Below are positions 15,773 to 23,726 of a stretch of DNA of 33,447 nt, in pieces. This DNA is from Nitrobacter sp. 62-23 (GTDB taxonomy: Bacteria; Pseudomonadota; Alphaproteobacteria; Rhizobiales; Xanthobacteraceae), in the NCBI RefSeq assembly GCF_001897285.1, contig NZ_MKSM01000056.1, positions 1 to 33,447 of the forward strand. The letters run 5' to 3'. The notes under the pieces were generated by a model, which was not told the DNA's origin, searched no databases, and was given only the letters and a program-made list of their open reading frames with translations. Each line of letters opens with the position of its first letter. The first letter of the stretch is position 1. A program made the position numbers and the translations under genes.

Positions 15773-17907
15773 AGCTCAACCTGCAACGAGGCGCGGAAAG
15801 TCCGCGGCGCGCCCAAAATGCCGGTCGCTGAACCTGTTGCGTTATACCCATTCTGAGCGGCCGGCGTCACGTTGGCCCAATAATGATCATCGGTGACATT
15901 GAAAGCATCGAACCTGAATGTGACCCGCTTGTCGGCAATGAGTTGAGCGTAACGCATGCCAAGATCGAGCACGGCATAGCCGGAAACGAATGACGTGTTC
16001 GCGTAATCCGTCGGCCGGTTCGTCGCGTAGGTGACGTTCCCGGTGAATGTCAGTCCTTGGACAGTGGGAACGTGATATTCGACCAGACAATTCGCCACGA
16101 ATTGAGATAAGCCCAAAATGCGTTGGCCGTCAGTTTGCGGCGAGCCCGTATTGTAGAGCCGTGGGTCAATGAACGTCATCCCGCTGAATACCGTCCATTC
16201 ATCGTTGATGGCGCCTGACGCCATCAGTTCAATTCCACGATTGATCTGCGTTCCTTTAACGGAAAAAACGTTATCCGTTCCGGTGTAAGCATAGGGCCGT
16301 TCGATTCTGTAGAGCGCGGCATTCAGGTTGAAACGCCCGAAATCGAATTTGACGCCAAGTTCATTTTGATTGCTTCGATACGGGGCCAGGGTCTGGCCCT
16401 GATTGGCGGTGCCAGCTGGTGCGCTATCGCCTTGCTGCAAACTATCGGCATAGGTGTAATAGGTCGTTATGTCTTTACGTGGCTTGAACATAATGCTGCC
16501 GAGCGGGCTCCATCCGGTAGCACTGGATGCGCTCGTGAGGCTGCCAACCGAATTGTAGTTGTGGGTATCGATCCAACTGTCGCTGATGGCGCCCAATACC
16601 GACCATTGGTCGTTGAAAGCAATGGTGTCACCCAAGGTAAGCGACTGCTGGAATGTGTTCACGGATCTGTAGCGGTTTTTGAAATCAGGAAAATTCGGCT
16701 CGGGATAGACCGACGGATTGTCGAGGCTGGCGCGTCCAGCGGTGATTGTTCCTCTCTGGAACGGCGTGTAGCGATCCCAGGAGAAACCATTGGTGGCGAG
16801 AACCAGATCGTGCTTGAGCGAACCCGTCTCGAAACGGCCGTTCAGAGCGGCTTGATTGCTGTTGACCGTATCTAGGCTATAGGTCGTTGTCGCCGCGGTG
16901 GTGACGTAATTTCCAGCGTTGTTCGTGATCGTATTTGTCGGAACGGTGGAGGCGCGATCGCTTGTATTGCGCGAGACGCCGGCGGAGAAGCTCCAGTTCT
17001 CGTTAAAATCGTGCTTGATGCGGCTACTCAAGAATGTTGTCGTATTGTCGTCTCCTCCCCACGGCTGGCCGTAACCAACCCTTGTCGGGTCGACCGCCGC
17101 CGGAAAGAGGACGCCCTTTGCAACGGCGAACGTTCCAGGAAATCCCTCCGTTTTGTAATGGTAGATGCTCGCATTCGTCTCGAGCACCGTGTCGGGACTG
17201 AAGTGGATATCGCCGCCGAAGCTGGCGAGTTGGCGCTTCAGCCGACTGTTGCGGACGTAGCTTTCGCCATCCTGATCGAGAAGGTTCAATCTATAGCCAA
17301 AACGATGCTCGGGATCGGCGAAGCCGCCGAGATCGGCATGCGCGAGCCACTGGCCCGTGGAAAGATAGCCTGCCGTCAAACGCTGCAATGGATCGACGGT
17401 CGGGCGCTTCATGACGTAATTGAAGGTTCCACCTGGTTGAGCCGGGCCAAACAACGCGCCGGCAATCCCGTTCAAGACGTCAATGCGTTGAAATTGCTCG
17501 ATCGGATATTCAGTGGTCGCGGCGATATTCAGCCCGTCGATGCGCGTATTTTGCACAACGCTTGCCTGAACACCGCGAGTCTGCGGACGGACGTTCTCGC
17601 CCTGAACCGAAGGAATGAAGCGAAATGCCTCGCGCACGCTTTGGATCTGCTGATTTTCGGCGAAACCTTCTGAAATCGTATTGACTGAGAAAGGCGTATC
17701 AATCAGCGGCTTCTTGCCCAGGGGGCCGAGTTCTATGCGGTTGACCTTGTAATCAGGAGTCACGTCGGCAGTTTGCGACGCATCGCTCCGGACATCGATT
17801 GTCGGAAGCATTTCTTGAGCCGATGCGCTTCCACACAGCGCTACCAAAATCGACAATGAAGGAACTCTGCGAAGGCGGTAACGCCTGGAACGACGGTCAG
17901 ACGACAT
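15769..17907 (-). CDS. TonB-dependent outer-membrane receptor (siderophore-receptor family)
   Basis: This protein has 712 residues. The signal peptide ends at about residue 30 (CGSASA|QE) and is followed by a TonB-box-like LPTIDV (34-39). The plug domain is clear: KKPLIDTPFSVNTISEGF, QSVREAFRFIPSVQG, TRGVQASVVQNTRIDGL, then the sequence up to NGIAGALFGPAQPGGTFNYVMKRP (about 145-168). The rest is a 22-strand-type barrel ending GAPRTFRASLQVEL, with a terminal Leu instead of the usual Phe. There is no N-terminal signalling (STN) domain, so it is not part of an ECF-sigma cascade. It is coupled to a ModA-like binding protein and preceded by a Mo-box candidate 24 bp upstream of its ATG, which argues for uptake of molybdate or a metal-ligand complex. 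By eye its base composition is less GC-rich than its neighbours. Confidence 0.92.
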   Translation of the reverse strand: MSSDRRSRRYRLRRVPSLSILVALCGSASAQEMLPTIDVRSDASQTADVTPDYKVNRIELGPLGKKPLIDTPFSVNTISEGFAENQQIQSVREAFRFIPSVQGENVRPQTRGVQASVVQNTRIDGLNIAATTEYPIEQFQRIDVLNGIAGALFGPAQPGGTFNYVMKRPTVDPLQRLTAGYLSTGQWLAHADLGGFADPEHRFGYRLNLLDQDGESYVRNSRLKRQLASFGGDIHFSPDTVLETNASIYHYKTEGFPGTFAVAKGVLFPAAVDPTRVGYGQPWGGDDNTTTFLSSRIKHDFNENWSFSAGVSRNTSDRASTVPTNTITNNAGNYVTTAATTTYSLDTVNSNQAALNGRFETGSLKHDLVLATNGFSWDRYTPFQRGTITAGRASLDNPSVYPEPNFPDFKNRYRSVNTFQQSLTLGDTIAFNDQWSVLGAISDSWIDTHNYNSVGSLTSASSATGWSPLGSIMFKPRKDITTYYTYADSLQQGDSAPAGTANQGQTLAPYRSNQNELGVKFDFGRFNLNAALYRIERPYAYTGTDNVFSVKGTQINRGIELMASGAINDEWTVFSGMTFIDPRLYNTGSPQTDGQRILGLSQFVANCLVEYHVPTVQGLTFTGNVTYATNRPTDYANTSFVSGYAVLDLGMRYAQLIADKRVTFRFDAFNVTDDHYWANVTPAAQNGYNATGSATGILGAPRTFRASLQVEL

Positions 17908-17930
17908 CTGGTCTCCTTAGCGGCAAAGAC

Positions 17931-17954
17931 TGATATATTCATATAAATATAACG
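17931..17954 (-). promoter_or_regulatory. Candidate ModE-binding site upstream of the TonB receptor
   Basis: On the minus strand the site reads CGTTAT-N12-ATATCA, ending 24 bp before the receptor ATG in a very AT-rich patch. It matches the site at 6184-6207 at 18 of 24 positions, sharing CGTTATA, TATATG and ATAT at the same spacing. The right arm is weaker against the classical ATAACG. The closeness to the start codon suits repression by overlap with the promoter or transcript start when molybdate is plentiful. Confidence 0.6.
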
Positions 17955-18361
17955 ATGGTGCTGCATAGGGTGAAAATGTCACAGTGTCAGACTCTGTGCT
18001 GAAGGCCGGTTGGTAAGTTCTCGAGGCCGTGTTCGCGGGAGGTGTTCCGCAGAGCCGACCCATGACATCATGCTGAGCGGACCTGGCGGTCTTCGGACGG
18101 AGTCCCGCATCTCGTGGATCTGACGGTGAGGTCCATCACGCGCACGATCGTGCCGAGGACACGATGGGAAGGGACCTGCGGCGCTGCCGGATATCCGTGA
18201 AGCGCATCCGGCGCTATAACCGGCCGGTGGTCGTTGTTGACGGCAAGGGAATTGACAGGAACGACGCGGTCACGACATCTGCTAGCATTGCGGTTGCGCG
18301 GCCGAACAGATCGCGCGGACTTTTCCATGGAACGCAGACCTGATTGCCCGGCAGGAGAGAT
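17955..18361. other. Intergenic region between the TonB receptor and lemA genes
   Basis: Together with the Mo-box this spans 454 bp between divergent genes. No convincing gene is visible. Both strands contain open stretches at about 18068-18360, but none has a recognised motif, and the longest minus-strand frame is partly the shadow of lemA. It should contain the lemA promoter; AGGAGAG at about 18353-18359 is the lemA ribosome binding site. Confidence 0.5.
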
Positions 18362-18976
18362 ATGATGCGGAAGTTTTTGACGGTGCTGGCGGCGCTCGCC
18401 ACCTTGAGCCTGACCAATTGCGGCTACAACGCCATCCAGTCGCAGGACGAGCAGATCAAGTCCGACTGGTCCGAGGTGGTCAATCAATACCAGCGCCGCG
18501 CCGACCTCGTGCCGAACCTCGTCAATTCAGTGAAGGGCTTCGCGCAACAGGAGAAGGACGTTCTGCTTGGCGTCACCAACGCGCGCGCCAAGGTCGGCAG
18601 CATCCAGGCGACGCCGGAAGTGCTCAATGACCCGGCTGCGTTCCAGAAATTCCAGGCCGCCCAGGGTGAACTCTCCAGCGCGCTGTCGCGCCTTCTGGTC
18701 GTCACCGAGAATTATCCGCAGCTCAAATCGGACACGCTGTTCCGCGACCTGATGAGCCAGCTCGAAGGCACCGAGAACCGCATCACCGTCGCGCGCAACC
18801 GCTACATCAAGGCGGTGCAGGACTATAACGTCACCGTCCGCTCGTTTCCCACCAACCTGACCGCCATGGCGCTGGGGTACAAGGCCAAGCCGAACTTCAC
18901 TGTCGACAACGAAAAGGACATCTCGACCGCGCCGAAAGTCGATTTCAACCCGGCGCCGGCCGCGCCCGCGAAGTAG
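18362..18976 (+). CDS. lemA: LemA family lipoprotein
   Basis: This protein has 204 residues. The ATG pair at 18362-18367 follows AGGAGAG, so the in-frame ATG at 18344 is rejected. The N-terminus is a lipoprotein signal: LAALATLSLTNCGYN with the lipid-modified Cys at about 20. The mature part is helical with the LemA hallmarks SDWSEVVNQYQRRADLVPNL (about 35-54), ENYPQLKSDTLFRDLMSQLE (about 115-134) and NRITVARNRYIKAVQDYN (about 137-154). A Pro/Ala-rich tail follows. The role of LemA proteins in bacteria is poorly defined. The genes for two TPM-domain proteins follow closely on the same strand, a widespread lemA-TPM arrangement linked to envelope maintenance. The 5' end of the next gene lies 21 bp away. 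Confidence 0.93.
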   Translation: MMRKFLTVLAALATLSLTNCGYNAIQSQDEQIKSDWSEVVNQYQRRADLVPNLVNSVKGFAQQEKDVLLGVTNARAKVGSIQATPEVLNDPAAFQKFQAAQGELSSALSRLLVVTENYPQLKSDTLFRDLMSQLEGTENRITVARNRYIKAVQDYNVTVRSFPTNLTAMALGYKAKPNFTVDNEKDISTAPKVDFNPAPAAPAK

Positions 18977-18997
18977 CCGGCACAGCCGGTGACGGCG

Positions 18998-19870
18998 ATG
19001 CGCATCCTGAAGGCGGCGCTGCTGGCGCTGATGCTGTGCTGGGTCGGCGCGGCAGCCGCCGATGTCGCGGTGCCGCCTTTGACCGGGCGCGTGGTCGATC
19101 TGACCGCAACGCTGAGCAGCGATCAGAAGGCGTCGCTCGAACAGGAACTGAAGGCGTTCGAGGATCGCAAGGGCAGTCAGGTCGCGGTGCTGATCGTGCC
19201 GACCACCGCGCCGGAAACGATCGAGCAGTATTCGATCCGCGTCGCCGACCAATGGAAGATCGGCCGCAAGAAGATCGATGACGGCGCAATCCTTGTCGTC
19301 GCCAAAGATGACCGCAAGCTCCGGATCGAGGTGGGTTATGGTCTCGAGGGCGCGCTGACCGATCTCACCTCGAAGCGCATCATCGACGAAGAGATCGTTC
19401 CGAAATTCCGCAACGGCGATTTCGCCGGCGGCATCTCCGCTGGCGTGGATCGCATGCTGCGCGTGATCGACGGCGAGCCGCTGCCCGCGCCAAAGCCGCA
19501 GGGGCAGTTTGCGAACAATTTCAGCGTCGAGGATCTCTTCAATCCGTTCGTCATTGTCGGCGTGCTTGTCTTCGGCGGGATCTTCCGGAGCATCCTGGGC
19601 CGGCTGGTCGGCTCGGTCGCGACCGGCGTTCTTGCCGGCGTCGCGACCTGGATATTCGTCGGCTCGTTGATGGTTGCCGGCATCGCCGCGGTGCTGGCGT
19701 TCGTTTTCACAGTGGTGGGCGACACAATTGTCTCGGGCGCGGGGCGAGGCCGAGGCGGCGGCACCTGGGTCGGCGGCGGCGGCCGGGGAGGCGGGTCGTT
19801 CTCCGGCGGCGGCGGATTCAGCGGTGGCGGCGGCGGCTTCGGCGGCGGCGGCGCATCGGGGAGCTGGTAG
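18998..19870 (+). CDS. TPM-domain membrane protein (YgcG family)
   Basis: This protein has 290 residues from the ATG at 18998; a GTG at 18989 is an alternative. A signal peptide covers about 1-22 (LLALMLCWVGAAAADVAVPP). The TPM domain spans about 25-150: LTGRVVDLTATLSSDQKASL, then GSQVAVLIVPTTAPETIEQYS and VEVGYGLEGALTDLTSKRII-like motifs (here RIEVGYGLEGALTD). One or two membrane segments follow (about 185-240). The tail is a long Gly-rich stretch ending GASGSW, a hallmark of YgcG-type proteins. The stop codon is one base from the start of the next TPM gene. It is probably anchored in the inner membrane with the TPM domain in the periplasm; the activity is uncertain (TPM domains have been called phosphatases in plants). 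Confidence 0.92.
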   Translation: MRILKAALLALMLCWVGAAAADVAVPPLTGRVVDLTATLSSDQKASLEQELKAFEDRKGSQVAVLIVPTTAPETIEQYSIRVADQWKIGRKKIDDGAILVVAKDDRKLRIEVGYGLEGALTDLTSKRIIDEEIVPKFRNGDFAGGISAGVDRMLRVIDGEPLPAPKPQGQFANNFSVEDLFNPFVIVGVLVFGGIFRSILGRLVGSVATGVLAGVATWIFVGSLMVAGIAAVLAFVFTVVGDTIVSGAGRGRGGGTWVGGGGRGGGSFSGGGGFSGGGGGFGGGGASGSW

Positions 19871-19871
19871 A

Positions 19872-20369
19872 ATGGGGATCGGCCGCATTGGCAGGCATCT
19901 GATCGGGCATCGCTGGCGGGTGCGAAAGCATTTTCCGCCGGACGTGATGGCCGCGATCGAACGGGCGATCCGCGCCGGCGAGACGACCCATTCGGGGCAG
20001 GTGGTGTTCGCGGTGGAAGGCGCGCTCGATGGCGTCCCGCTGTTCCGCGATCAGCCGGCGCGCGAGCGGGCGCTCGACGTGTTCGCGCATCTTCGGGTCT
20101 GGGATACGAAGCACAATAATGGCGTACTGATCTATCTGCTGCTCGCCGATCGCGACGTCGAGATCGTCGCCGATCGCGGCATTCATGCAAAGGTCGGCGC
20201 GGCGGTCTGGAAGAGTATCTGCGCCGCGATGGAGGCCGAGTTCAAGCGAGGCCGTTTCGAGGCCGGAGTCGTGAAAGGCATCGAAGCCGTTTCCCGGCAG
20301 CTTGCAGAACAGTTCCCGAAGCAAGGAGCCGGTCCGAACGAACTTCCCGACGCGCCGGTCGTGATCTGA
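19872..20369 (+). CDS. Soluble TPM-domain protein
   Basis: This protein has 165 residues. The ATG at 19872 comes one base after the stop of the preceding TPM gene, arguing for translational coupling and against the longer open frame upstream, which only shadows the Gly-rich tail. There is no signal peptide or membrane segment. AAIERAIRAGETTHSGQVVFAVE (about 27-49) opens the TPM domain, RALDVFAHLRVWDTKHNNGVLIYLLLADRDVEIVADRGIH (about 66-105, given here as landmarks RVWDTKHNNGVLIY and EIVADRGIH) is its core, and FKRGRFEAGVVKGIEAV is near the end. It is the cytoplasmic-looking partner in the lemA-TPM-TPM operon. Its biochemical role is not established. Confidence 0.88.
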   Translation: MGIGRIGRHLIGHRWRVRKHFPPDVMAAIERAIRAGETTHSGQVVFAVEGALDGVPLFRDQPARERALDVFAHLRVWDTKHNNGVLIYLLLADRDVEIVADRGIHAKVGAAVWKSICAAMEAEFKRGRFEAGVVKGIEAVSRQLAEQFPKQGAGPNELPDAPVVI

Positions 20370-20432
20370 AGGGGGCGTGGATGCCCCAACGTCGGCGGCA
20401 TGGTGCGTCGAATCCGATATCCGGCTCCCCCA

Positions 20433-21785
20433 TCAGTCATTCTTGTAGATCACGCCGTCCTTCATGATGACCTGAAAGTTTTTCTGCGGATCGGCGAGGA
20501 GGTCGATGTTGCTGAGCGGATCGCCGTCGACGAGGAGAAGGTCAGCGAGAGCGCCGACCTGCACAACGCCGAGCCTGCCGGGATAGGGTGCGCGCGGGCC
20601 GCTCAGCGCCAGGAGCTGCGCATTGTCGTAGGTCACCAGCCGGAGAATTTCGGCAGGGGAGAACCACTGCTTCAGCGACAGGATGAGGCGATTTTGTTCG
20701 GCGTTGAGCTCCGGCTCGAAAAGGATGTCCGTGCCCCATGCGAGCTTGACGCCGTACTTCTTCGCCAATGGCCAGATGCGGGCGTTGCCCTCGACTATGC
20801 CCTTGCGTTTCGCGCGCCGCTCCGCCGTCATGTTGGGCGAATCTGCAATCAGGTTCTGGGCGCTCAGCCAGATGCCTTTCTGAGCCATCAGCTTGACGGT
20901 CGGCTCGTCGAGCAATTGCCCGTGCTCGATGCATCTGACGCCCGCCTCCATCGCCCGGCGGACCGCGCGGGGCGTATAGGCGTGGACGGCGACGTAGGTA
21001 TTCCAGTCGGAGGCGGCATCGACGGCGGCTTTCATCTCGTCGAGCGTATATTGCGTGACGTCGATCGGATCGTAGGCCGACGACGTGCCGCCGCCGCCCA
21101 TGATCTTGATCTGGCTTGCGCCCATTCGCAGATTCTCGCGCGTCGCGGCCAGCACCTCGTCGCGGCCATCGGCGATAAAGGTCGCGCCTTCTTCCTCGGC
21201 GCGCGAAGGTTTTCCGAAGAAGCGGCGCGAGCGCTCGTCCGGCGTGCGGAAGTCGCCGTGCCCCGAGGTTTGCGAGATGATCGCACCCGACGGCCAGATC
21301 CGTGGCCCCCGAACCTTGCCGCTGTCGATCGCCCGCTTGAGCGGAAAGATCGGACCGCCCATGTCGCGCACGGCCGTAAAGCCGCGCAGCAGCATATCGG
21401 TCGCCGATTTCGCCGCGGCTGCGCCGAGCTGCTCGGCTGTCGTCTTCGGATCATAGAGATCGCTCAGCAAGACCGCGCCGAACGTCAGATGGACGTGAAC
21501 GTCGATCAGCCCCGGCATCAGCGTGCGACCCTTGCCGTCAATAATTTCGGCCTTGGAATCCGCAACGTCTGCAGATGGTCCGATTGCGGCGATGGTATTG
21601 CCGCGGATCACGACGCTGGTCGGCGGGCCGAGACGACCGTCGACCACGTCCAGCACGCGCACATTGCGGAAAATCGTCTCGGCGACAGGCTGCTGCGCCA
21701 CGGCCGGCACGGGGGACAGTGCGAGAAACGCGCTCAAGACCAGCGCGGCTCGACAAAAGTGATGGATGCGCAATTTATTCAACAT
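20433..21785 (-). CDS. Exported metal-dependent amidohydrolase
   Basis: This protein has about 450 residues. An in-frame TTG at 21791 is an alternative to the ATG at 21785; GGGGAG lies upstream of both. A signal peptide ends near PAVAQQ. The amidohydrolase barrel has all expected metal ligands: HxH in GLIDVHVHL, Lys in QIKIMGGGG (the carbamylated lysine position), His in VAVHAY, His in RCIEHG and Asp in AWGTDI (residues 99, 101, 229, 270, 290 and 355, numbered from the TTG). The family includes Xaa-Pro/Xaa-Lys/Arg dipeptidases and imidazolonepropionase-like enzymes. The export signal and motif set fit a periplasmic peptidase-like hydrolase, but the substrate is not readable. It is monocistronic and convergent with the TPM operon, with a weak GGGGC/GCCCC stem between them. 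Confidence 0.9.
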   Translation of the reverse strand: MLNKLRIHHFCRAALVLSAFLALSPVPAVAQQPVAETIFRNVRVLDVVDGRLGPPTSVVIRGNTIAAIGPSADVADSKAEIIDGKGRTLMPGLIDVHVHLTFGAVLLSDLYDPKTTAEQLGAAAAKSATDMLLRGFTAVRDMGGPIFPLKRAIDSGKVRGPRIWPSGAIISQTSGHGDFRTPDERSRRFFGKPSRAEEEGATFIADGRDEVLAATRENLRMGASQIKIMGGGGTSSAYDPIDVTQYTLDEMKAAVDAASDWNTYVAVHAYTPRAVRRAMEAGVRCIEHGQLLDEPTVKLMAQKGIWLSAQNLIADSPNMTAERRAKRKGIVEGNARIWPLAKKYGVKLAWGTDILFEPELNAEQNRLILSLKQWFSPAEILRLVTYDNAQLLALSGPRAPYPGRLGVVQVGALADLLLVDGDPLSNIDLLADPQKNFQVIMKDGVIYKND

Positions 21786-21985
21786 GCTCAATACGCTCCC
21801 CGCTTATGCTCTCTGTGGCCTTTTATTGCTGCGTTCAAGTCAGTTCGTGGCCCGTTTCGGCCGCTTCGGTTAAGCCGTTTTGTCGGTCGGAAAAAATCCT
21901 AAAATTTCCGCAATGGTGCCGAAGGTAACGATTTTGCAAGTCATGAAAAGATACCGATAGTTCAACCTTTATTGGAGTTTTTAAC

Positions 21986-23173
21986 GTGAGCGATCATTCG
22001 TCTGACCGGACCGATAGCGGCCCGGGTAACAAATTTACCGGCATGGACGCGTCGTCGCGCGCCACGGCTCCGGAGCTTGCGCCGGAGCAGGAATTGTCTG
22101 CGCCGCCGCCTGACGACATCGTGGCGCCGAGAGCCGAAGCATCCGAGCCTGAGGCCCCGAGGGTTGAAGCATCGGTGACCGAGCCTCGGCGTGAGGCCGA
22201 TGTGACGGAAGCGCCGTTGATCGAGCCGAAGATCGACGCCGACGCTCCGAAAATGGATGCATCTGTCATCGAGCCGAAGATCGAAGCCGGGACCGCGAAG
22301 GCGGAAACACCCCCGAGCGCGATTGAGCCCGCAGCTTCAAAGGCGGACGCGCCCATAATCGAGCCCGGGCTTGGGCGTGACGCTCCGAAAGCGGACGCGG
22401 TGCGGGAGACCGGCAGGATGATGATGGTGCCGCCATCCCGCAGCACGTCATGGGATCGCCCGGCGATCGACCGGGGAGCGGCGGGAGACGGCGATGCGCA
22501 GCGCTCCGGCAAGCGACGCCTTGCGGCGATCGCAGCCGTCGCAGTGTTGGCTGCGATCACCGGCGCCATTGGCGGTTCGCTGGCAACGTCAGGCCTCCGC
22601 CACGACGTTGCGAGCGAGCAGTCGTCGGCGACGGCTGGTCAGACCGAGGCTCTGGAGGCCACGATCAAGCAGCTCCAGTCCGAGGTTGCCACGCTGAAGG
22701 GGGGCATCGATCGCGCGGCCAAGGGCGACGCCGGCCAGTTCGCCAGGATCAACGATCGTCTGGATAAGGTTGAAAAAGCGCATGCCGAGTCGGCGGCCAA
22801 GCTGACCAGGCTTCACGAGACGCTCGACAAGCAGCATGCGGCCGTGGCGCCGGCCGCGTCTCCGGCGGCAGCATCTTCAACGTCCGCCGCGACGATCGTG
22901 ACAGGGTCGATACCAACAACTGCTGCTTCCACTGCCGCCACAGCTCCGGTGCCGCTGCCGGCGCCGAAGCCTGCTGTCGCGCGTCTGCCCGCGGTCGAAG
23001 GCTGGGTGTTGCGCGATATCACCGACGGCGGCGCGTTGATCGAAGGGCGCGGCGGTTTGTATGAGGTCTATGCCGGCGATCCGGTGCCCGGGCTCGGCCG
23101 CGTCAATGCGATTCGCAAGCAGGACGGCCGCTGGGTCGTGGTCACCAGCAGAGGTTTGATCGTCGCGCGCTGA
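21986..23173 (+). CDS. Single-span inner-membrane protein with coiled coil, unknown function
   Basis: This protein has 395 residues. It starts with GTG at 21986 after TTGGAG. Residues 1-175 are Ala/Pro/Glu-rich and probably disordered, with degenerate repeats around [IV]IEPKI[DE]A and DAPK[AM]DA. A single membrane helix spans about 179-200 (AAIAAVAVLAAITGAIGGSL). A heptad-rich coiled coil covers about 218-283 (TEALEATIKQLQSEVATLKG). After an Ala/Thr/Pro linker, a compact domain at about 335-395 (VEGWVLRDITDGGALIEG, VYAGDPVPGLGRVNAI, WVVVTSRGLIV) probably lies in the periplasm. That C-terminal domain recalls short beta domains of pilus or secretion accessory proteins, but I cannot assign it. 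The gene for a 55-residue membrane protein follows. Confidence 0.75.
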   Translation: MSDHSSDRTDSGPGNKFTGMDASSRATAPELAPEQELSAPPPDDIVAPRAEASEPEAPRVEASVTEPRREADVTEAPLIEPKIDADAPKMDASVIEPKIEAGTAKAETPPSAIEPAASKADAPIIEPGLGRDAPKADAVRETGRMMMVPPSRSTSWDRPAIDRGAAGDGDAQRSGKRRLAAIAAVAVLAAITGAIGGSLATSGLRHDVASEQSSATAGQTEALEATIKQLQSEVATLKGGIDRAAKGDAGQFARINDRLDKVEKAHAESAAKLTRLHETLDKQHAAVAPAASPAAASSTSAATIVTGSIPTTAASTAATAPVPLPAPKPAVARLPAVEGWVLRDITDGGALIEGRGGLYEVYAGDPVPGLGRVNAIRKQDGRWVVVTSRGLIVAR

Positions 23174-23271
23174 AGCCGAGCCGTCGCGGTTTCTCGGTTC
23201 GGATGAACGCACGGAACCATACGCTGCGAAATGATTTGTTGGCCTGACGTGTTATTCGCGCAGGTCAGCCG

Positions 23272-23439
23272 ATGCGAGAGCCGGAACAGAGCGAAAAAGA
23301 TCGCAATCGTGAGATCGCGCAAAACGAGCGCGAGCGCACGGCGGACAGCGCCGTGCGTGTGAGTTCGTGGGCGATAGGCATTGCCGTTATCCTGGGCCTG
23401 ATCGCGCTCGGACTCGCGTCGCCGTGGCTGGGCCGCTAG
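23272..23439 (+). CDS. 55-residue single-span membrane protein
   Basis: A short frame runs from ATG at 23272 to TAG at 23437-23439. The first 32 residues are very hydrophilic and charged (MREPEQSEKDRNREIAQNER onward). Residues about 33-52 form one membrane helix (WAIGIAVILGLIALGLASPW), ending LGR. This layout, a charged tail then one helix, is a believable small inner-membrane protein and unlikely by chance. No strong ribosome binding site is visible upstream. It lies 98 bp after the coiled-coil gene on the same strand. Its stop codon abuts a dispersed palindrome starting at 23439. I do not recognise a family. Confidence 0.55.
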   Translation: MREPEQSEKDRNREIAQNERERTADSAVRVSSWAIGIAVILGLIALGLASPWLGR

Positions 23440-23487
23440 AGTATGATCCCGAAAAGTGGAAACCGGTTTTCGGAAAAGATCATGCTC
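23439..23487. repeat. 49-bp dispersed palindromic element
   Basis: The outer arms are GAGTATGATC and GATCATGCTC and the inner arms are CCGAAAA and TTTTCGG around a short loop. It starts at the stop codon of the 55-residue gene. I recognise this GAGCATGATCC-GAAAA type of palindrome as a common intergenic element in Bradyrhizobium and Rhodopseudomonas relatives; that is memory, not a search. It could act as a terminator or RNA processing site. Confidence 0.75.
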
Positions 23488-23519
23488 AAACAAAAGACAA
23501 GCGACGAGTCTGGCTCCTT

Positions 23520-23627
23520 CGTTATTGCGGGGCGTTGCGAAGCGCGACGAACCCGGAATCCAGTAGTCTGATGATTCTTCGGATTTGCTGGATTCCGGAT
23601 AGCCGCCACGTGGCTTCCGGAATGACG
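23520..23627. repeat. 108-bp dispersed inverted-repeat element
   Basis: The outer ends are CGTTATTGCGG and (reverse complement) CGTCATTCCGG. The inner 11-bp arms CCGGAATCCAG (23553-23563) and CTGGATTCCGG (23588-23598) match perfectly around a 24-bp loop. It lies in the non-coding gap between the 55-residue gene and the 3' end of putA. Elements with CGTCATTCCGG ends are, to my knowledge, frequent in this bacterial family. No coding capacity is seen; the remaining bases to 23726 show nothing else. Confidence 0.75.
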
Positions 23628-23726
23628 ATGGAGAATTTTCGGTCATCGTTCGGGTAGAACTCGCGCTCGCCACCGTTCCCAGGCACGCAGCGATTTTGGC
23701 GTAGCGGTCGCTCCGGGGGACGTGGG

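Noticed and set aside
18068-18360. Possible gene remnant between the TonB receptor and lemA
   Set aside because: No frame on either strand shows a recognisable motif, and the longest minus-strand frame extends into lemA as its shadow.
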